From NCBI RefSeq assembly GCF_016428645.1, contig NZ_JAELXW010000051.1, positions 1 through 64,000 of the forward strand: a stretch of DNA of 64,000 bases, written 5' to 3'. Position numbers and translations under genes: made by a program. Positions 7,284 through 16,707 of this stretch are shown in pieces (position 1 is the stretch's first letter; each line of letters starts with the position of its first letter). The notes under the pieces were generated by a model. The model saw nothing but the letters and a program-made list of their open reading frames with translations, did no database searches and had not been told where the DNA came from. Source of the DNA: Glycomyces salinus (GTDB lineage: Bacteria; Actinomycetota; Actinomycetes; Mycobacteriales; Micromonosporaceae).

Positions 7284-8876
7284 GTGAAGTTCAAGCCGGC
7301 CCGACCGAGCGTCGCGAGCCAGATCCTCGCGCTCCAGGCGGCCGTGGTCGCGGTCCTCCTGGTCGTCGGCGCCACCTTCGTCTATCTGGAGGCGAGGCGT
7401 GGCGCCGAGGCCACCGCCACCGCCGAGGTGCGGGACCTGGCCGTGTCCCTGGCGGCGCTGCCGGACGTGACCGAGGCCGTCGAGACCGAAGACCCGGGGC
7501 CGCGGCTGCGAGACATCGCCGCCGCCGTGGACGGGGCCGCCGGCGTCGACTTCGTGGTCTTCATGGACACCGACCGGACCCGGTACACCCACCCCGACCC
7601 CGAGCAGATCGGCCGGGACTACATCGGCACCATCGCCCCGGCCCTCGAAGGCCGGGTCCACACCGAGACCTACACCGGCACGCTCGGGCCGTCGGTGCGG
7701 GCCGTGGCCCCCATCGAGGATTCGCGCGGCGAGGTCGCGGCGCTGGTGTCGGTGGGCATCCTCCAGGAGAACATCGGCGGCGAGCTGCGCCGCCGCCTGC
7801 CGCAGCTGCTGGGACTGGCGCTGCTGGTGCTGCTGGTATCGATGGCCGGGACGTGGGCGATCGGGCGGCGGCTGCGCCGCCAGACCCTCGGGCTCGGACC
7901 GGCCGAGATCACCCGCATGTACCAGCTCCACGACGCGACGCTGCATTCGGTGCGCTCGGGACTGGTCGTGGTCGACGGCGGCCGGATCGTCGTCGCCAAC
8001 GACGAGGCGCTGCGGCTGCTCGGCCTGCCCGAGGACTACGCGGACCGGCCCGTCGAGGAGCTGGGCCTGACCGGGACCGTGGCCGAGCTGCTGGCCTCCG
8101 GCAGGCGAGCCGACGACGAGCTGCACGTCCACGGCGACCTCGTGCTCGTGGCCAACCAGCGCCCGGCGGTGAAGGACGGCCGCGCCCTCGGCACGCTCGC
8201 GACCTTCCGCGACCACACCGAACTCCAGGCGCTCACCGGCGAGCTGGACTCGGTGCGCGGCTTCGCCGAGGCCCTGCGCGCGCAGGCCCACGAGTCGTCC
8301 AACCGGCTCCACTCCATGGTCACCATGATCGAGCTCGGCCACTCCGATCGCGCCGTCGAGTTCGCCACGACCGAACTGGCGACCACGCAGCAGCTGGTGG
8401 ACGGGATCGTCTCGCGCGTCAGCGAGCCCGCGCTGGCCGCGCTGCTGCTCGGCAAGGCGTACCAGGCCGGTGAGAAGGGCATCGAGTTCGCCGTCGAGGG
8501 CAGTTCGGCCGACGGCGGCGGCATCGAACCGAGGGACCTGATCACCCTGGCGGGCAACCTGGTCGACAACGCCATGGACGCGGCCACGGCCGGATCTCCA
8601 CCCCGGGCGGTGACCGTCTCGATCCACCAGGACGAGCGGGCGCTGACGCTGCGCGTGGGCGACTCGGGGCCGGGCCTGGCCACCGACCGGCCCGAGGAGA
8701 TCTTCGAGCGCGGCTGGTCGACCAAGACCGACGACCGGACGCACGGGCGCGGCCTGGGGCTGGCGCTGGTGCGGCAGGTCATCGACCGCTACGGTGGCTC
8801 GGTCGCAGTCGAGACCGAGCCGGGCACGGCCTTCACGGTCCGTCTGCCGAGGCCGGAGGGGAGGGACGGGTCGTGA
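7284..8876 (+). CDS. Sensor histidine kinase, CitA/DcuS type
   Basis: 530 residues, GTG start 12 nt after the transporter. Segments in order: membrane helix about 13-35, an extracytoplasmic sensor of the CitA/DcuS kind (AVDGAAGVDFVVFMDTD, RYTHPDPEQIGRDY), a second helix about 175-195 (LLGLALLVLLVSMAG), a PAS-like region, then the H-box LRAQAHESSNRLHSM with the phospho-accepting His near 336. The ATPase has NLVDNAMDA, DSGPGL and GRGLGLALV. It should sense an external carboxylate and phosphorylate the regulator encoded next, with which it overlaps by GTGA. Confidence 0.93.
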   Translation: MKFKPARPSVASQILALQAAVVAVLLVVGATFVYLEARRGAEATATAEVRDLAVSLAALPDVTEAVETEDPGPRLRDIAAAVDGAAGVDFVVFMDTDRTRYTHPDPEQIGRDYIGTIAPALEGRVHTETYTGTLGPSVRAVAPIEDSRGEVAALVSVGILQENIGGELRRRLPQLLGLALLVLLVSMAGTWAIGRRLRRQTLGLGPAEITRMYQLHDATLHSVRSGLVVVDGGRIVVANDEALRLLGLPEDYADRPVEELGLTGTVAELLASGRRADDELHVHGDLVLVANQRPAVKDGRALGTLATFRDHTELQALTGELDSVRGFAEALRAQAHESSNRLHSMVTMIELGHSDRAVEFATTELATTQQLVDGIVSRVSEPALAALLLGKAYQAGEKGIEFAVEGSSADGGGIEPRDLITLAGNLVDNAMDAATAGSPPRAVTVSIHQDERALTLRVGDSGPGLATDRPEEIFERGWSTKTDDRTHGRGLGLALVRQVIDRYGGSVAVETEPGTAFTVRLPRPEGRDGS

Positions 8877-9541
8877 TCGAGACGCTCGTGGTCGAGGACG
8901 AGCCGCATCTGGCCGCCGCTCATGCGCAGTATGTGGAGCGGGTGCCGGGCTTCGTCGCGGCCGGGTCGGTCCATTCGGGGCGGGAAGCGCTGGAGTTCCT
9001 GCATCGGACGGGCGCCGATCTGGTGCTGCTGGATTTCTACCTGCCCGATATGTCGGGGCTGGAGGTGTGCCGGGGACTGCGGGCCAACGGCGTGGAGGTG
9101 GACATCATCGCGGTCACCTCGGCGCGGGACGCGGCGACGGTGCGGGCGGCGGTGGCGCACGGGGTGGTGCTGTACCTGATCAAGCCGTTCACGTTCGCGG
9201 CGTTCCGGGAGAAGCTGGGGGCCTATGCGGCCTACCGAGGGCGCCTGACCGGTTCGGACACGGCCCAGCACGAGGTGGACCTGGCGTTCTCGGCGCTGCG
9301 GACCAGCTCCGGCGGGCCGCTTCCCAAGGGGCTCAGCGGGGACACGCTCTCGGCGGTGGTGGAGGCGTTGCGGGAGGCCGGTGAGCCGCGGTCGGCCAGC
9401 GAGGTCGCCGAGGGTGTGGGGATCGCGCGGGTGACCGCGCGCCGCTACTTGGAGCTGCTGGCCGACCGCGGGATGGTCGAGCGGCAACCGCGTTACGGAG
9501 GAGCCGGGCGCCCCGAGCACGGTTACCGGTTGGTGGATTAG
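8873..9541 (+). CDS. Response regulator, CitB/DctR type
   Basis: 222 residues. Receiver domain with the acidic pocket VVEDE at the start, phospho-Asp D54 in LLDFYLPDMSG and Lys K104 in LIKPF. The C-terminal helix-turn-helix (SASEVAEGVGIARVTARRYL, then LADRGMVERQ) is that of the CitB/DctR group rather than OmpR or NarL. It is coupled to the kinase gene by GTGA. Likely target: the upstream transporter operon, possibly at the leader region before 5691. Confidence 0.93.
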   Translation: MIETLVVEDEPHLAAAHAQYVERVPGFVAAGSVHSGREALEFLHRTGADLVLLDFYLPDMSGLEVCRGLRANGVEVDIIAVTSARDAATVRAAVAHGVVLYLIKPFTFAAFREKLGAYAAYRGRLTGSDTAQHEVDLAFSALRTSSGGPLPKGLSGDTLSAVVEALREAGEPRSASEVAEGVGIARVTARRYLELLADRGMVERQPRYGGAGRPEHGYRLVD

Positions 9542-9554
9542 GGCTTCGAGGGGT

Positions 9555-10454
9555 CTAGATCGGCCCGCGGTGGAGCCATTCGGATATCTCCGGGGTGGTC
9601 AGTTCGTTGACTCGGGCTCGGTAGCGCTCCAGGTCGTTCTCGTCGAGCAGGTCCTTCCATTCGCCGCTGGAGCCTTTGCGGAAGAACTCGGTCTTGTCCT
9701 TCCAGATGGTGTTCTCCGGGGCTAGGGTCTCGGACTTGGCGCGCACCTGGTCGAAGGTGGCGGCCTCGACCAGTCCGGGCCAGAGGTGGCCGTCGATCTC
9801 GATGTCGAGTGCGGCGGCGATGCGGCGCATCTGGCCTTCGAGGTCGGCTTTCATGTCGGCGTAGTGGAGCAGGAGGACGTTGGGTTCGTTCCGCCGCTCC
9901 CAGAAGCCGCCCACGTGCCGGAGCATGCCTTCGAGGCTGATGAGGAGGTCGTCGGATTCGGCCCAGTTCCAGAAGCGCTCGTGGAGGGTCGGGGCGGGCT
10001 CGGGGCCAGTGATCTCGGCTTCGTCGGGCGGCATGGTGGCGGCGCGGATCTCCATGACGCGGTCCCAGTTCATGTTGGCCATGTGGAAGTCCATTGAGAT
10101 GCCGGCGTCGCGGGAGTCTCGGCCGACCGAGATGTAGGTGACCCGTTCGTCGATGGGGAGTCCGTCGAGCGGGGTGTGGCTCTTCATGAAGCGGCGGTGG
10201 TCCTGGGCTTCGAGAGCGGCGGTGATGTGGTCGATGGTGTGCCAGTAGGCGTCGACCCAGTAGGAGAGCTCGTCGAGGGGTCTGGGGAGTTCGGTGGTGC
10301 CGAAGACGAGCAGGCCGCAGATGATCTGGGTCCAGGTGGTGCCGCATTTGGCGGGGGTGGTGATGACGATGTCGCCTTCGCGGAGTTCGACCTCTTCCCA
10401 GCGGGCGTTGTCCTGGAGCAGGTTCTTGTATCGGACGGGGGGTGGCTTTGTCAC
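9555..10454 (-). CDS. Sulfotransferase (PAPS-dependent)
   Basis: 299 residues from a GTG at 10454 behind AAGGAG. The 5'-phosphosulfate loop TTPAKCGTTWTQ is at residues 32-43 and the 3'-phosphate region reads VTYISVGRDSRDAGIS; the C-terminal loop FFRKGSSGEWKDLL is typical of cytosolic-type sulfotransferases. It would transfer sulfate from PAPS to a small-molecule hydroxyl or amine; the acceptor is unknown. It converges on the response regulator gene with only 13 nt between stops. The catalytic His is probably in MKSHTPLDGLP. Confidence 0.9.
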   Translation of the reverse strand: MTKPPPVRYKNLLQDNARWEEVELREGDIVITTPAKCGTTWTQIICGLLVFGTTELPRPLDELSYWVDAYWHTIDHITAALEAQDHRRFMKSHTPLDGLPIDERVTYISVGRDSRDAGISMDFHMANMNWDRVMEIRAATMPPDEAEITGPEPAPTLHERFWNWAESDDLLISLEGMLRHVGGFWERRNEPNVLLLHYADMKADLEGQMRRIAAALDIEIDGHLWPGLVEAATFDQVRAKSETLAPENTIWKDKTEFFRKGSSGEWKDLLDENDLERYRARVNELTTPEISEWLHRGPI

Positions 10455-10535
10455 GCTGTTTCTCCTTGCGTGAGAAGGGTAATGGGGAGTTTCCGGTTGG
10501 CGCGGTCCGACCGCTGCCGCCTACGCTACGGGTGA

Positions 10536-10548
10536 CGTGATGATCACG
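10536..10548. promoter_or_regulatory. Short perfect palindrome before the sulfotransferase gene
   Basis: CGTGAT-G-ATCACG, six perfect pairs around one base, 82 nt upstream of the sulfotransferase start and about 80 nt from the iron box. It is a possible operator for an unidentified regulator. Confidence 0.35.
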
Positions 10549-10629
10549 CAAGGAAATGATCTTCGGCGTTCCGCACGGATCAGTGGAGAACGTCACGGTA
10601 CGCGTTCGGCCCTTCCGCCGAGGCGGCAA

Positions 10630-10648
10630 TTAGGTTAGGCTAACCTGC
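10630..10648. promoter_or_regulatory. Iron box (IdeR/DmdR-type) of the desferrioxamine operon
   Basis: The 19 bases ttaggttaggctaacctgc match the actinobacterial iron-box consensus TTAGGTTAGGCTAACCTAA at 17 positions. It lies 52 nt upstream of the desA start, the usual place. Binding of the iron-loaded DtxR-family repressor here would shut the siderophore operon off under iron sufficiency. The repressor gene itself is not in the window. Confidence 0.9.
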
Positions 10649-10699
10649 GCACCCCACCGGTGAATGCGACCGAACCGGCCATGAAAGGACGTAACCTCC

Positions 10700-12151
10700 G
10701 TGCCGAAGAGCGCCGCTCCCACCCTCCTGAACCGAGACTCGGCCTCCCAGTACCGCCGCCTCGTGTCCCAAGTGTCCGGACACGTCGCCGAGCGGCTCGC
10801 CTCCGTCGACCGGCCCTGGACCGGTATCACCCCGGCCGAGCTGCGGCCGGTGGTCGACGCGGTCGACCTCGACCGGCCGCTGCCGGACTTCGAGGCCGCC
10901 CTCGACGAGCTCGGCGAGCTCTATCTGCGCGACGCCGTCTGGTTCCACCACCCGCGATACCTGGCGCATCTGAACTGCCCGGTCGTGCTCCCGGCCGTGG
11001 CCGCCGAGACGATCCTCGCCTCGGTCAACACCTCGGTGGACACTTGGGACCAGAGCGCCGGGGGCACTTTCATCGAGCAGCGCCTGATCGACTGGACGGC
11101 CGGGCGGGTCGGGCTCGGTCCCGACGCCGACGGGGTGTTCACCTCCGGTGGGACGCAGTCGAACCTGCAGGCGCTGCTGCTGGCGCGGGACGAGGCGGTC
11201 GAGAACGTCGTCAAGAACAGCGCCGAGCCGCTGCGCTCGGTCGAGGCGCTGCCGCGGCTGCGCCTGTTCGCCTCCGCGCACAGCCACTTCAGCGTCGTCA
11301 AGGCCGCCCGGCTGCTCGGGCTCGGCGAGGACGCGGTGATCACCGTCGCCGCCGACGACCGGTACCGGATGAACCCGGCCGCGCTTGACGGGGCCATCGA
11401 GAACTGCCGGGCCGACGGGCTGGTCCCGGCCGGGGTCGTGGCCACGGCCGGGACCACCGACTTCGGTTCGATCGACCCGCTGGAGCCGATCGCCGAGGTG
11501 TGCGAGGCCCACCGGGTGTGGATGCACGTCGACGCGGCTTACGGCTGCGGCCTGCTGGTCTCGCCGACCCGGCGGGGCCTGCTGGCCGGGATCGAGCGCG
11601 CCGACTCGGTGACCGTGGACTACCACAAGTCGTTCTTCCAGCCGGTGAGCTCGTCGGCGGTGCTGGTGCGGGACCGCTCGAGCCTGCGGCACGTCACCCA
11701 CCACGCCGACTACCTGAATCCGGCCGAGGGCATGTTCCCCAATCAGGTCGACAAGAGCCTCCAGACCACGCGCCGCCTGGACGCGCTGAAGCTGTGGATG
11801 ACGCTGCGGGCGCTGGGTCCCGACGCGGTCGGCGGCATGTTCGACGCGGCCTGCGACCTGGCCGGCCAGGTGTGGGAGCACCTGGAGGCCGATCCGCGGT
11901 TCGAGACCGCCGCTCCGGCCTCGGAGCTGTCGACGGTGCTGTTCCGGCTGGCCGGGGGCGACGATGAGGTGCAGCGGCTGGCGCGGGAGGCGGTGGCCGC
12001 CGCCGGGGAGGGCATGGTCGCGGCCACGCGCGTCGAGGGCCGCACCGCGCTCAAGTTGACGCTGCTCAACCCGGAGACGCGCCTGTCCGACATCGGGCCC
12101 GTGCTCGACGCGCTCGACCGCCACGCGACCCGCATCAAGGAGGACCGATGA
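10700..12151 (+). CDS. desA: Lysine decarboxylase of desferrioxamine biosynthesis
   Basis: 483 residues, GTG start. Group II pyridoxal-phosphate decarboxylase; the cofactor Lys is K310 in [10 protein letters not shown], with [12 protein letters not shown] and HVDAAYGCG as further family blocks. In the desferrioxamine pathway DesA converts lysine to cadaverine. The identity comes mainly from the operon: it is followed, each with stop-start overlap, by an N-hydroxylase, an acyltransferase and an IucA/IucC synthetase in the order desABCD. An iron box sits in its promoter. Confidence 0.92.
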   Translation: MPKSAAPTLLNRDSASQYRRLVSQVSGHVAERLASVDRPWTGITPAELRPVVDAVDLDRPLPDFEAALDELGELYLRDAVWFHHPRYLAHLNCPVVLPAVAAETILASVNTSVDTWDQSAGGTFIEQRLIDWTAGRVGLGPDADGVFTSGGTQSNLQALLLARDEAVENVVKNSAEPLRSVEALPRLRLFASAHSHFSVVKAARLLGLGEDAVITVAADDRYRMNPAALDGAIENCRADGLVPAGVVATAGTTDFGSIDPLEPIAEVCEAHRVWMHVDAAYGCGLLVSPTRRGLLAGIERADSVTVDYHKSFFQPVSSSAVLVRDRSSLRHVTHHADYLNPAEGMFPNQVDKSLQTTRRLDALKLWMTLRALGPDAVGGMFDAACDLAGQVWEHLEADPRFETAAPASELSTVLFRLAGGDDEVQRLAREAVAAAGEGMVAATRVEGRTALKLTLLNPETRLSDIGPVLDALDRHATRIKEDR

Positions 12152-13425
12152 TCCGCGACTTCATCGGCATCGGCCTGGGGCCGTTCAATCTCGGTCTCGC
12201 GTGCCTGACCGACCCGATCGAGGACCTGGACGGTATCTTCCTGGAGCGCAAGGCGAACGTGGACTGGCATCCGGGGATGCTCGTGGAGGGCACGACCATG
12301 CAGGTGCCGTTCATGGCCGACCTGGTGACCCTGGCCGATCCGACCAGCCCGTACTCGTTCCTGAACTACCTCAAGGAGCACGGACGGATCTACCCGTTCT
12401 ACATCCGCGAGTCGTTCTTCCAGTTGCGCGCCGAGTTCCAGGACTACCTGCGGTGGGCGGCCTCGAAGCTGGACAATCTGCGCTTCGAGCGCGAGGTCGT
12501 GGCCGTGGAGTACTCGGGCGGGGTCTACGAGGTCCGCAGCACCGGCCCCGGCGGCGAGCGGGTCGACCGCGCCCGGCGCCTGGTGATCGGGACCGGGACC
12601 CCGCCGTGGGTGCCGCCGGCGTGCCGGGGCCTGGAGGGCGGGATCGTCTGCCACTCCTCGTCGTACATGCGGCATCGCGAGCGGCTGCGCGAGTGCGACA
12701 GCGTCACCGTGGTCGGCTCGGGGCAGAGCGCGGCCGAGATCTACCGGGACCTGCTGGCCGACATCGAGACCGGCTACCGGCTCGACTGGGTGACCAGGTC
12801 GCCGCGGTTCTTCCCGCTGGAGTACACCAAGTTGACGCTGGAGATGACCAGTCCGGACTATGTGGACTACTTCCACTCGCTGCCTGCGGCCAAGCGCGAC
12901 GAGTTGAACGCCTCGCACAAATCGCTCTACAAGGGCATCAACTCCGAGGACATCAACGAGATCTACGACCTGCTGTACCGCAAGAGGTTCGAGCTCGGCG
13001 AGGTGCCGACGCGGCTGCTGACCAACTGCACGGTCGAGAAGGCCGTCGACGGTGACCGGATCGTGCTCGGCCTCAGGCAGCACGAGCAGGACCGGGACTT
13101 CGAGCTGCGCACCGAGGGCCTGGTGCTGGCGACCGGCTACAGCCATACGGTGCCGGAGTTCCTGGAGCCGGTCCGCGACCGGCTGCGGTTCGACGCGTGC
13201 GGGCGCCTGGAGGCGGCCCGCGACTACAGTGTGGACGCCGCCGGGGCCGGTGAGGTGTTCGTGCAGAACGCCGAGCTGTCGACGCACGGGTTCGTCACGC
13301 CGGACCTGGGCATGGCCGCCTACCGCAACTCGTGGATCATCCGGGCGATGACCGGCCGCGAGGTGTACCCGATCGAGCGCGGCATCGCCTTCCAGGAGTT
13401 CGCCGCCCCGGAGGACGGACGTTGA
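12148..13425 (+). CDS. desB: Cadaverine N-monooxygenase of desferrioxamine biosynthesis
   Basis: 425 residues, coupled to desA by ATGA. FAD-binding [12 protein letters not shown] at the N-terminus, NADPH-binding [12 protein letters not shown] near residue 190 and the C-terminal [11 protein letters not shown] of lysine/ornithine N-monooxygenases (IucD/PvdA/DesB). It should hydroxylate cadaverine to N-hydroxycadaverine with NADPH and oxygen. The choice of cadaverine rather than lysine follows from the adjacent decarboxylase. Confidence 0.93.
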   Translation: MIRDFIGIGLGPFNLGLACLTDPIEDLDGIFLERKANVDWHPGMLVEGTTMQVPFMADLVTLADPTSPYSFLNYLKEHGRIYPFYIRESFFQLRAEFQDYLRWAASKLDNLRFEREVVAVEYSGGVYEVRSTGPGGERVDRARRLVIGTGTPPWVPPACRGLEGGIVCHSSSYMRHRERLRECDSVTVVGSGQSAAEIYRDLLADIETGYRLDWVTRSPRFFPLEYTKLTLEMTSPDYVDYFHSLPAAKRDELNASHKSLYKGINSEDINEIYDLLYRKRFELGEVPTRLLTNCTVEKAVDGDRIVLGLRQHEQDRDFELRTEGLVLATGYSHTVPEFLEPVRDRLRFDACGRLEAARDYSVDAAGAGEVFVQNAELSTHGFVTPDLGMAAYRNSWIIRAMTGREVYPIERGIAFQEFAAPEDGR

Positions 13426-14003
13426 TGTGCGCACCCGAATCCCACTACTATCTGCATCAGACACTCGGCGATTTCGGTCTGCGCCCGGTCGATCCGGCCA
13501 CGGACTCCCCGCTGCTGCACGAATGGGTCACCGATCCGAAGGCGAAGTACTGGATGATGCAGGATGCGGGCGTCGCCGACGTGTGGGCCGAGCACGAGGC
13601 CATCGCCGCCAGCGATCACCACTTCGCCTACCTGGGCCTGCACCGCTATCGGGCCAGGTTCCTGGTGGAGGTGTACGACCCGGCCCGGTCCGAGCTGGCC
13701 GAGGTGTACTCGCCCGAGCCGGGCGACGTGGGCATGCACGTGCTGACCGCCCCGGCCGAGCGGCCGATCCCCGGCTTCACGCGGGGGGTCATGACCGCGG
13801 TGATGGACCTGCTGTTCAACGGGTTCGAAGCGAAGCGGGCGGTGGTGGAGCCGGATGCGGAGAACGGGCCGATCCACCGGTTGAACGAGTACGTCGGTTT
13901 CCGCGCCGAGCGGACCGTGGAACTGAAGGACAAGCGGGCGCTGCTGAGTTTCTGCACTCGGGCCGATTTCGAGGCGTCCGCGGCGAAGGGGGCCGACCTG
14001 TGA
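13425..14003 (+). CDS. desC: N-hydroxycadaverine acyltransferase (GNAT-like)
   Basis: 192 residues; its ATG shares one base with the desB stop (TGATG), so translation is coupled. The sequence follows siderophore acyltransferases of the IucB/RhbD/DesC group: WVTDPKAKYWMM, LGLHRYRARFLVEVYD and the terminal PIHRLNEYVGFR acetyl-CoA-type block. It should acylate N-hydroxycadaverine with succinyl- or acetyl-CoA to give the hydroxamate unit joined by DesD. No oddity seen. Confidence 0.9.
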   Translation: MCAPESHYYLHQTLGDFGLRPVDPATDSPLLHEWVTDPKAKYWMMQDAGVADVWAEHEAIAASDHHFAYLGLHRYRARFLVEVYDPARSELAEVYSPEPGDVGMHVLTAPAERPIPGFTRGVMTAVMDLLFNGFEAKRAVVEPDAENGPIHRLNEYVGFRAERTVELKDKRALLSFCTRADFEASAAKGADL

Positions 14004-15760
14004 ACGCGATAGAACACCTGGACCAGCGGACTTGGGAGCGGGCGACCAGGACGCTGCTGGCGAAGGCGATCGGCGAGTTCGCGCACGAGCGGCTGCTGGT
14101 GCCGGTGCGCGAGGGCGCGGCCTATTCGCTGACCGGCTCTGGCGACCGCTACCGGTTCACCGCGGCGAGGCTGCGGCTCGACCACTGGGCGGTCGATCCG
14201 GACTCGATCCGGCGCGAGACGCCGGACGGGTCGCCGCTGGAGTTGGACGCGGCCGAGTTCTTCGTGTCGTTCCAGGGCGAGCTGGGGTTGAGCGAGGAGG
14301 TCCTGCCGGTCTACCTGGAGGAGGTCGCCAGCACCGTCAACCGGGGCGCGTTCCAGGCGCACGGCGACCAGCCGACCTCGGACGAGCTGGTGGAGGCGGG
14401 CTTCCAACAGATCGAGGCGGCCATGACCGGCGGGCATCCGTGCTTCGTGGCCGGGTCGGGCCGGCTGGGCTTCACCTCGGAGGACTACCTGGCGTACGCG
14501 CCGGAGGCGGGCGCGGGGACACGGCTGCTGTGGGTGGCCGCGCCGCGGGAGCACGCGGTGTTCGCCGCCGCCCCGGGACTGGACTTCGCGTGGCTGCTGG
14601 AGACGCAGCTCGACGCCGATTCGCGCGAGTACTTCGCGTCGATGCTGACCGACCGGGGCCTGTCGTTCGACGACGTGTTCCTGATCCCGGTGCACCCGTG
14701 GCAGTGGCACAACAAGATCTCGGTGACGTTCGCGGCCGAGATCGCCGCCGGGCGGCTGATCCTGCTCGGCGAGGGCCACGACGAGTACCAGGCGCAGCAG
14801 TCGATCCGGACGTTCTTCAACCGGACCCGGCCGGGCGCCGACTACGTCAAGACCGCGCTGTCGGTGCTGAACATGGGCTTCATGCGGGGCCTGTCGGCCG
14901 AGTACATGGAGGTCACCCCGGCCATCTGCGAGTTCGTGGCCGACCTGGTGCACGGCGACGAGACGCTCAAGGGCGCCGGAGTGACCGTGCTGCGCGAGCG
15001 GGCCGCGGTCGGCTACCGGCACCCGGTCTACACCGCGAGCGCGCCGAAGGGCTCGCCGTACCGCAAGATGCTGGCGGGCCTGTGGCGCGAGAGCCCGGTG
15101 CCGTTCCTCGCCGAGGGCGAGCGGGCCGCGACCATGGCCTCGCTGCTGCACGTCGACGCCGAGGGCAGGTCGTTCGCGTCGGCGCTGATCGAGCGGTCCG
15201 GGCTGGACGCGGCCGAGTGGCTGCGCCGGTACCTGGACGCCTACCTGGTGCCGCTGGCGCACTGCTTCTACCGGTATGGACTGGTGTTCATGCCGCACGG
15301 CGAGAACGTGATCCTGGCGCTCAAGGACGGCGCGGTGGAGCGGGTCTTCCTCAAGGACATCGGGGAGGAGTGCGCGGTGCTCGACGAGTCCACGCCGGTG
15401 CCCGAGGAGATCGGCCGCATCCGGGCCGAGGTCCCCGATGACGTGCGAACGCTGTCGATCCTGACCGATGTGGTCGACTGCTTCCTGCGGTTCCTGTCCG
15501 CGCTGCTGCACACCGACGGGGTCTTGGACGAGTCGGAGTTCTGGCGAATCGCGGCGGCGGCGGTCAAGGACTACCAGGCCGCCCATCCCGAACTCGGGGC
15601 CGAGTTCGACAGGTTCCCGCTGTTCGCGGACTCGTTCACGCTCTCGTGCCTGAACCGGTTGCAGCTCAAGAACAACCAGCAGATGGTGAACCTGGAGAAC
15701 CAGGAGGAGAGCCTGATCTACGCCGGGAAGCTGGACAACCCCTTGGCCGAGTGGCGTTGA
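14000..15760 (+). CDS. desD: Desferrioxamine synthetase (IucA/IucC family)
   Basis: 586 residues from a GTG overlapping the desC stop by 4 nt. NIS-synthetase features: GHPCFVAGSGRLGF (phosphate loop), IPVHPWQWHNKI, KTALSVLNMGFMRGL and FMPHGENVILALKDG. The enzyme uses ATP to condense hydroxamate units into linear or cyclic desferrioxamine. Length agrees with known DesD proteins. It is the last gene of the operon and a strong terminator follows after 46 nt. Confidence 0.93.
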   Translation: MNAIEHLDQRTWERATRTLLAKAIGEFAHERLLVPVREGAAYSLTGSGDRYRFTAARLRLDHWAVDPDSIRRETPDGSPLELDAAEFFVSFQGELGLSEEVLPVYLEEVASTVNRGAFQAHGDQPTSDELVEAGFQQIEAAMTGGHPCFVAGSGRLGFTSEDYLAYAPEAGAGTRLLWVAAPREHAVFAAAPGLDFAWLLETQLDADSREYFASMLTDRGLSFDDVFLIPVHPWQWHNKISVTFAAEIAAGRLILLGEGHDEYQAQQSIRTFFNRTRPGADYVKTALSVLNMGFMRGLSAEYMEVTPAICEFVADLVHGDETLKGAGVTVLRERAAVGYRHPVYTASAPKGSPYRKMLAGLWRESPVPFLAEGERAATMASLLHVDAEGRSFASALIERSGLDAAEWLRRYLDAYLVPLAHCFYRYGLVFMPHGENVILALKDGAVERVFLKDIGEECAVLDESTPVPEEIGRIRAEVPDDVRTLSILTDVVDCFLRFLSALLHTDGVLDESEFWRIAAAAVKDYQAAHPELGAEFDRFPLFADSFTLSCLNRLQLKNNQQMVNLENQEESLIYAGKLDNPLAEWR

Positions 15761-15805
15761 CCGGCAAGAGGCGCGCGATCTTACGTCCAATGCGGACGAC
15801 ATGAG

Positions 15806-15855
15806 AAAGGCCGCTCAGCCGGTCCTCCTGGATCGGCCGAGCGGCCTTCATTCTT
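15806..15855. terminator. Bidirectional terminator between desD and vapC
   Basis: AAGGCCGCTC at 15807-15816 pairs perfectly with GAGCGGCCTT at 15839-15848, with further pairing inside (CGG/CCG), followed by a T-rich stretch on + and preceded by A-rich bases for the opposite direction. It separates convergent genes. Confidence 0.8.
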
Positions 15856-15872
15856 CTAGGCAATCCGGGCTG

Positions 15873-16292
15873 CTAGTCACCCCACGGATTGATCAGCTTA
15901 ACTCCCGTGAACTCGAAGTCCCTGGTGTTTCGAGTCGCGAGAGCGAACCCTCGAGCTACACAGATAGCGGCAATCTGAGCATCGGGCTTGTCGACCTCTC
16001 GGCCGATTGTGCGCCGATGGTGGCTGAGGACTGCAAAGTGCATCGCCGCTGCGTAGTCATACGGCAGCACCCTTCCAGAGAAGAACTCCTGAAGCAGACT
16101 CTCAGTGTCTTCGATCAGATTCCTCTTTCGATTGCCGTCATCCATCCGCACGAGGCCATCCCAGATCTCACCGACCGTAACGGCGGTAATGGCGGCTTTC
16201 CGCATGGAAAGCATTCCGAACCACTCCACCACACGACTATCCGCGTCCGGCTTGGTTATCTCTGAGATCACGTTGGTGTCGAGGACGATCAT
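15873..16292 (-). CDS. vapC: VapC-family PIN-domain toxin
   Basis: 139 residues. PIN ribonuclease with acidic residues at D5 (MIVLDTNVISE), E in VTVGEIWDGL, D in KPDAQIAAIC and a terminal ATRNTRDFEFTGV block, the FitB/VapC pattern. Such toxins cleave tRNA or rRNA and are held inactive by the antitoxin. Its start overlaps the antitoxin stop by ATGA. The pair is inserted between the siderophore operon and a dehydrogenase gene. Base composition is less GC-rich than the neighbours, suggesting transfer. Confidence 0.92.
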   Translation of the reverse strand: MIVLDTNVISEITKPDADSRVVEWFGMLSMRKAAITAVTVGEIWDGLVRMDDGNRKRNLIEDTESLLQEFFSGRVLPYDYAAAMHFAVLSHHRRTIGREVDKPDAQIAAICVARGFALATRNTRDFEFTGVKLINPWGD

Positions 16293-16564
16293 TCAGTGAT
16301 CGGCTTCAACTTGCTTGGGTCCTTGCGATCGGGAATCATCAGGTCCCCAAGGCCACCGCTGTCCGCGAAGTGGCGACGGATCACGTCAGCGAAGTTCTCC
16401 TCCATGGGTTCGTCTATCGCTGTGGTGCCTCGTTCGAGAAGTAGCCGCGCCTCGTCTTCAATCGAACGGTTGTGCCGAGAAGCCTGCCTGCGCAGGCGCT
16501 CGTAGAGTTTGTCGGGGACGCCCGGGATGGACACCACATGCTCCTCAGGTGCTGCGTCGGTCAT
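16289..16564 (-). CDS. vapB: FitA/VapB-like antitoxin (ribbon-helix-helix)
   Basis: 91 residues from ATG 16564, which has GAGGGGG nine bases upstream; an in-frame GTG at 16573 would touch the purine stretch. The N-terminal HVVSIPGVPDKLYERLRRQA then HNRSIEDEARLLLERG is the FitA-type ribbon-helix-helix and dimer region. The acidic C-terminus (MEENFADVIRRHF) would wrap the toxin. Antitoxins of this class repress their own promoter. A candidate -10 (TAGCAT) lies at 16588-16593 on the reverse strand. Confidence 0.88.
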   Translation of the reverse strand: MTDAAPEEHVVSIPGVPDKLYERLRRQASRHNRSIEDEARLLLERGTTAIDEPMEENFADVIRRHFADSGGLGDLMIPDRKDPSKLKPITE

Positions 16565-16707
16565 CGTGCTCACCCCCTCACGGTATCGATGCTAACAGCG
16601 AAAACCGGACATGAACACGCCGAAGCGACACATTCACCTCCTGTCGACCGTGCCCGCTCCGCAGCCGCTGGAGCGACCGATGTGACAGGGCAGGCCATCA
16701 TATAGGA

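Noticed and set aside
5391-8744. A reverse-strand open frame of more than 1100 codons opposite the transporter and kinase genes
   Set aside because: It mirrors high-GC codon structure, is rich in Arg/Gly/Asp/Gln low-complexity sequence, and lies wholly opposite two well-recognised genes.
13646-15802. Reverse-strand open frame of about 720 codons opposite desC/desD
   Set aside because: Composition-driven shadow of desD; no ribosome-binding site or family match.
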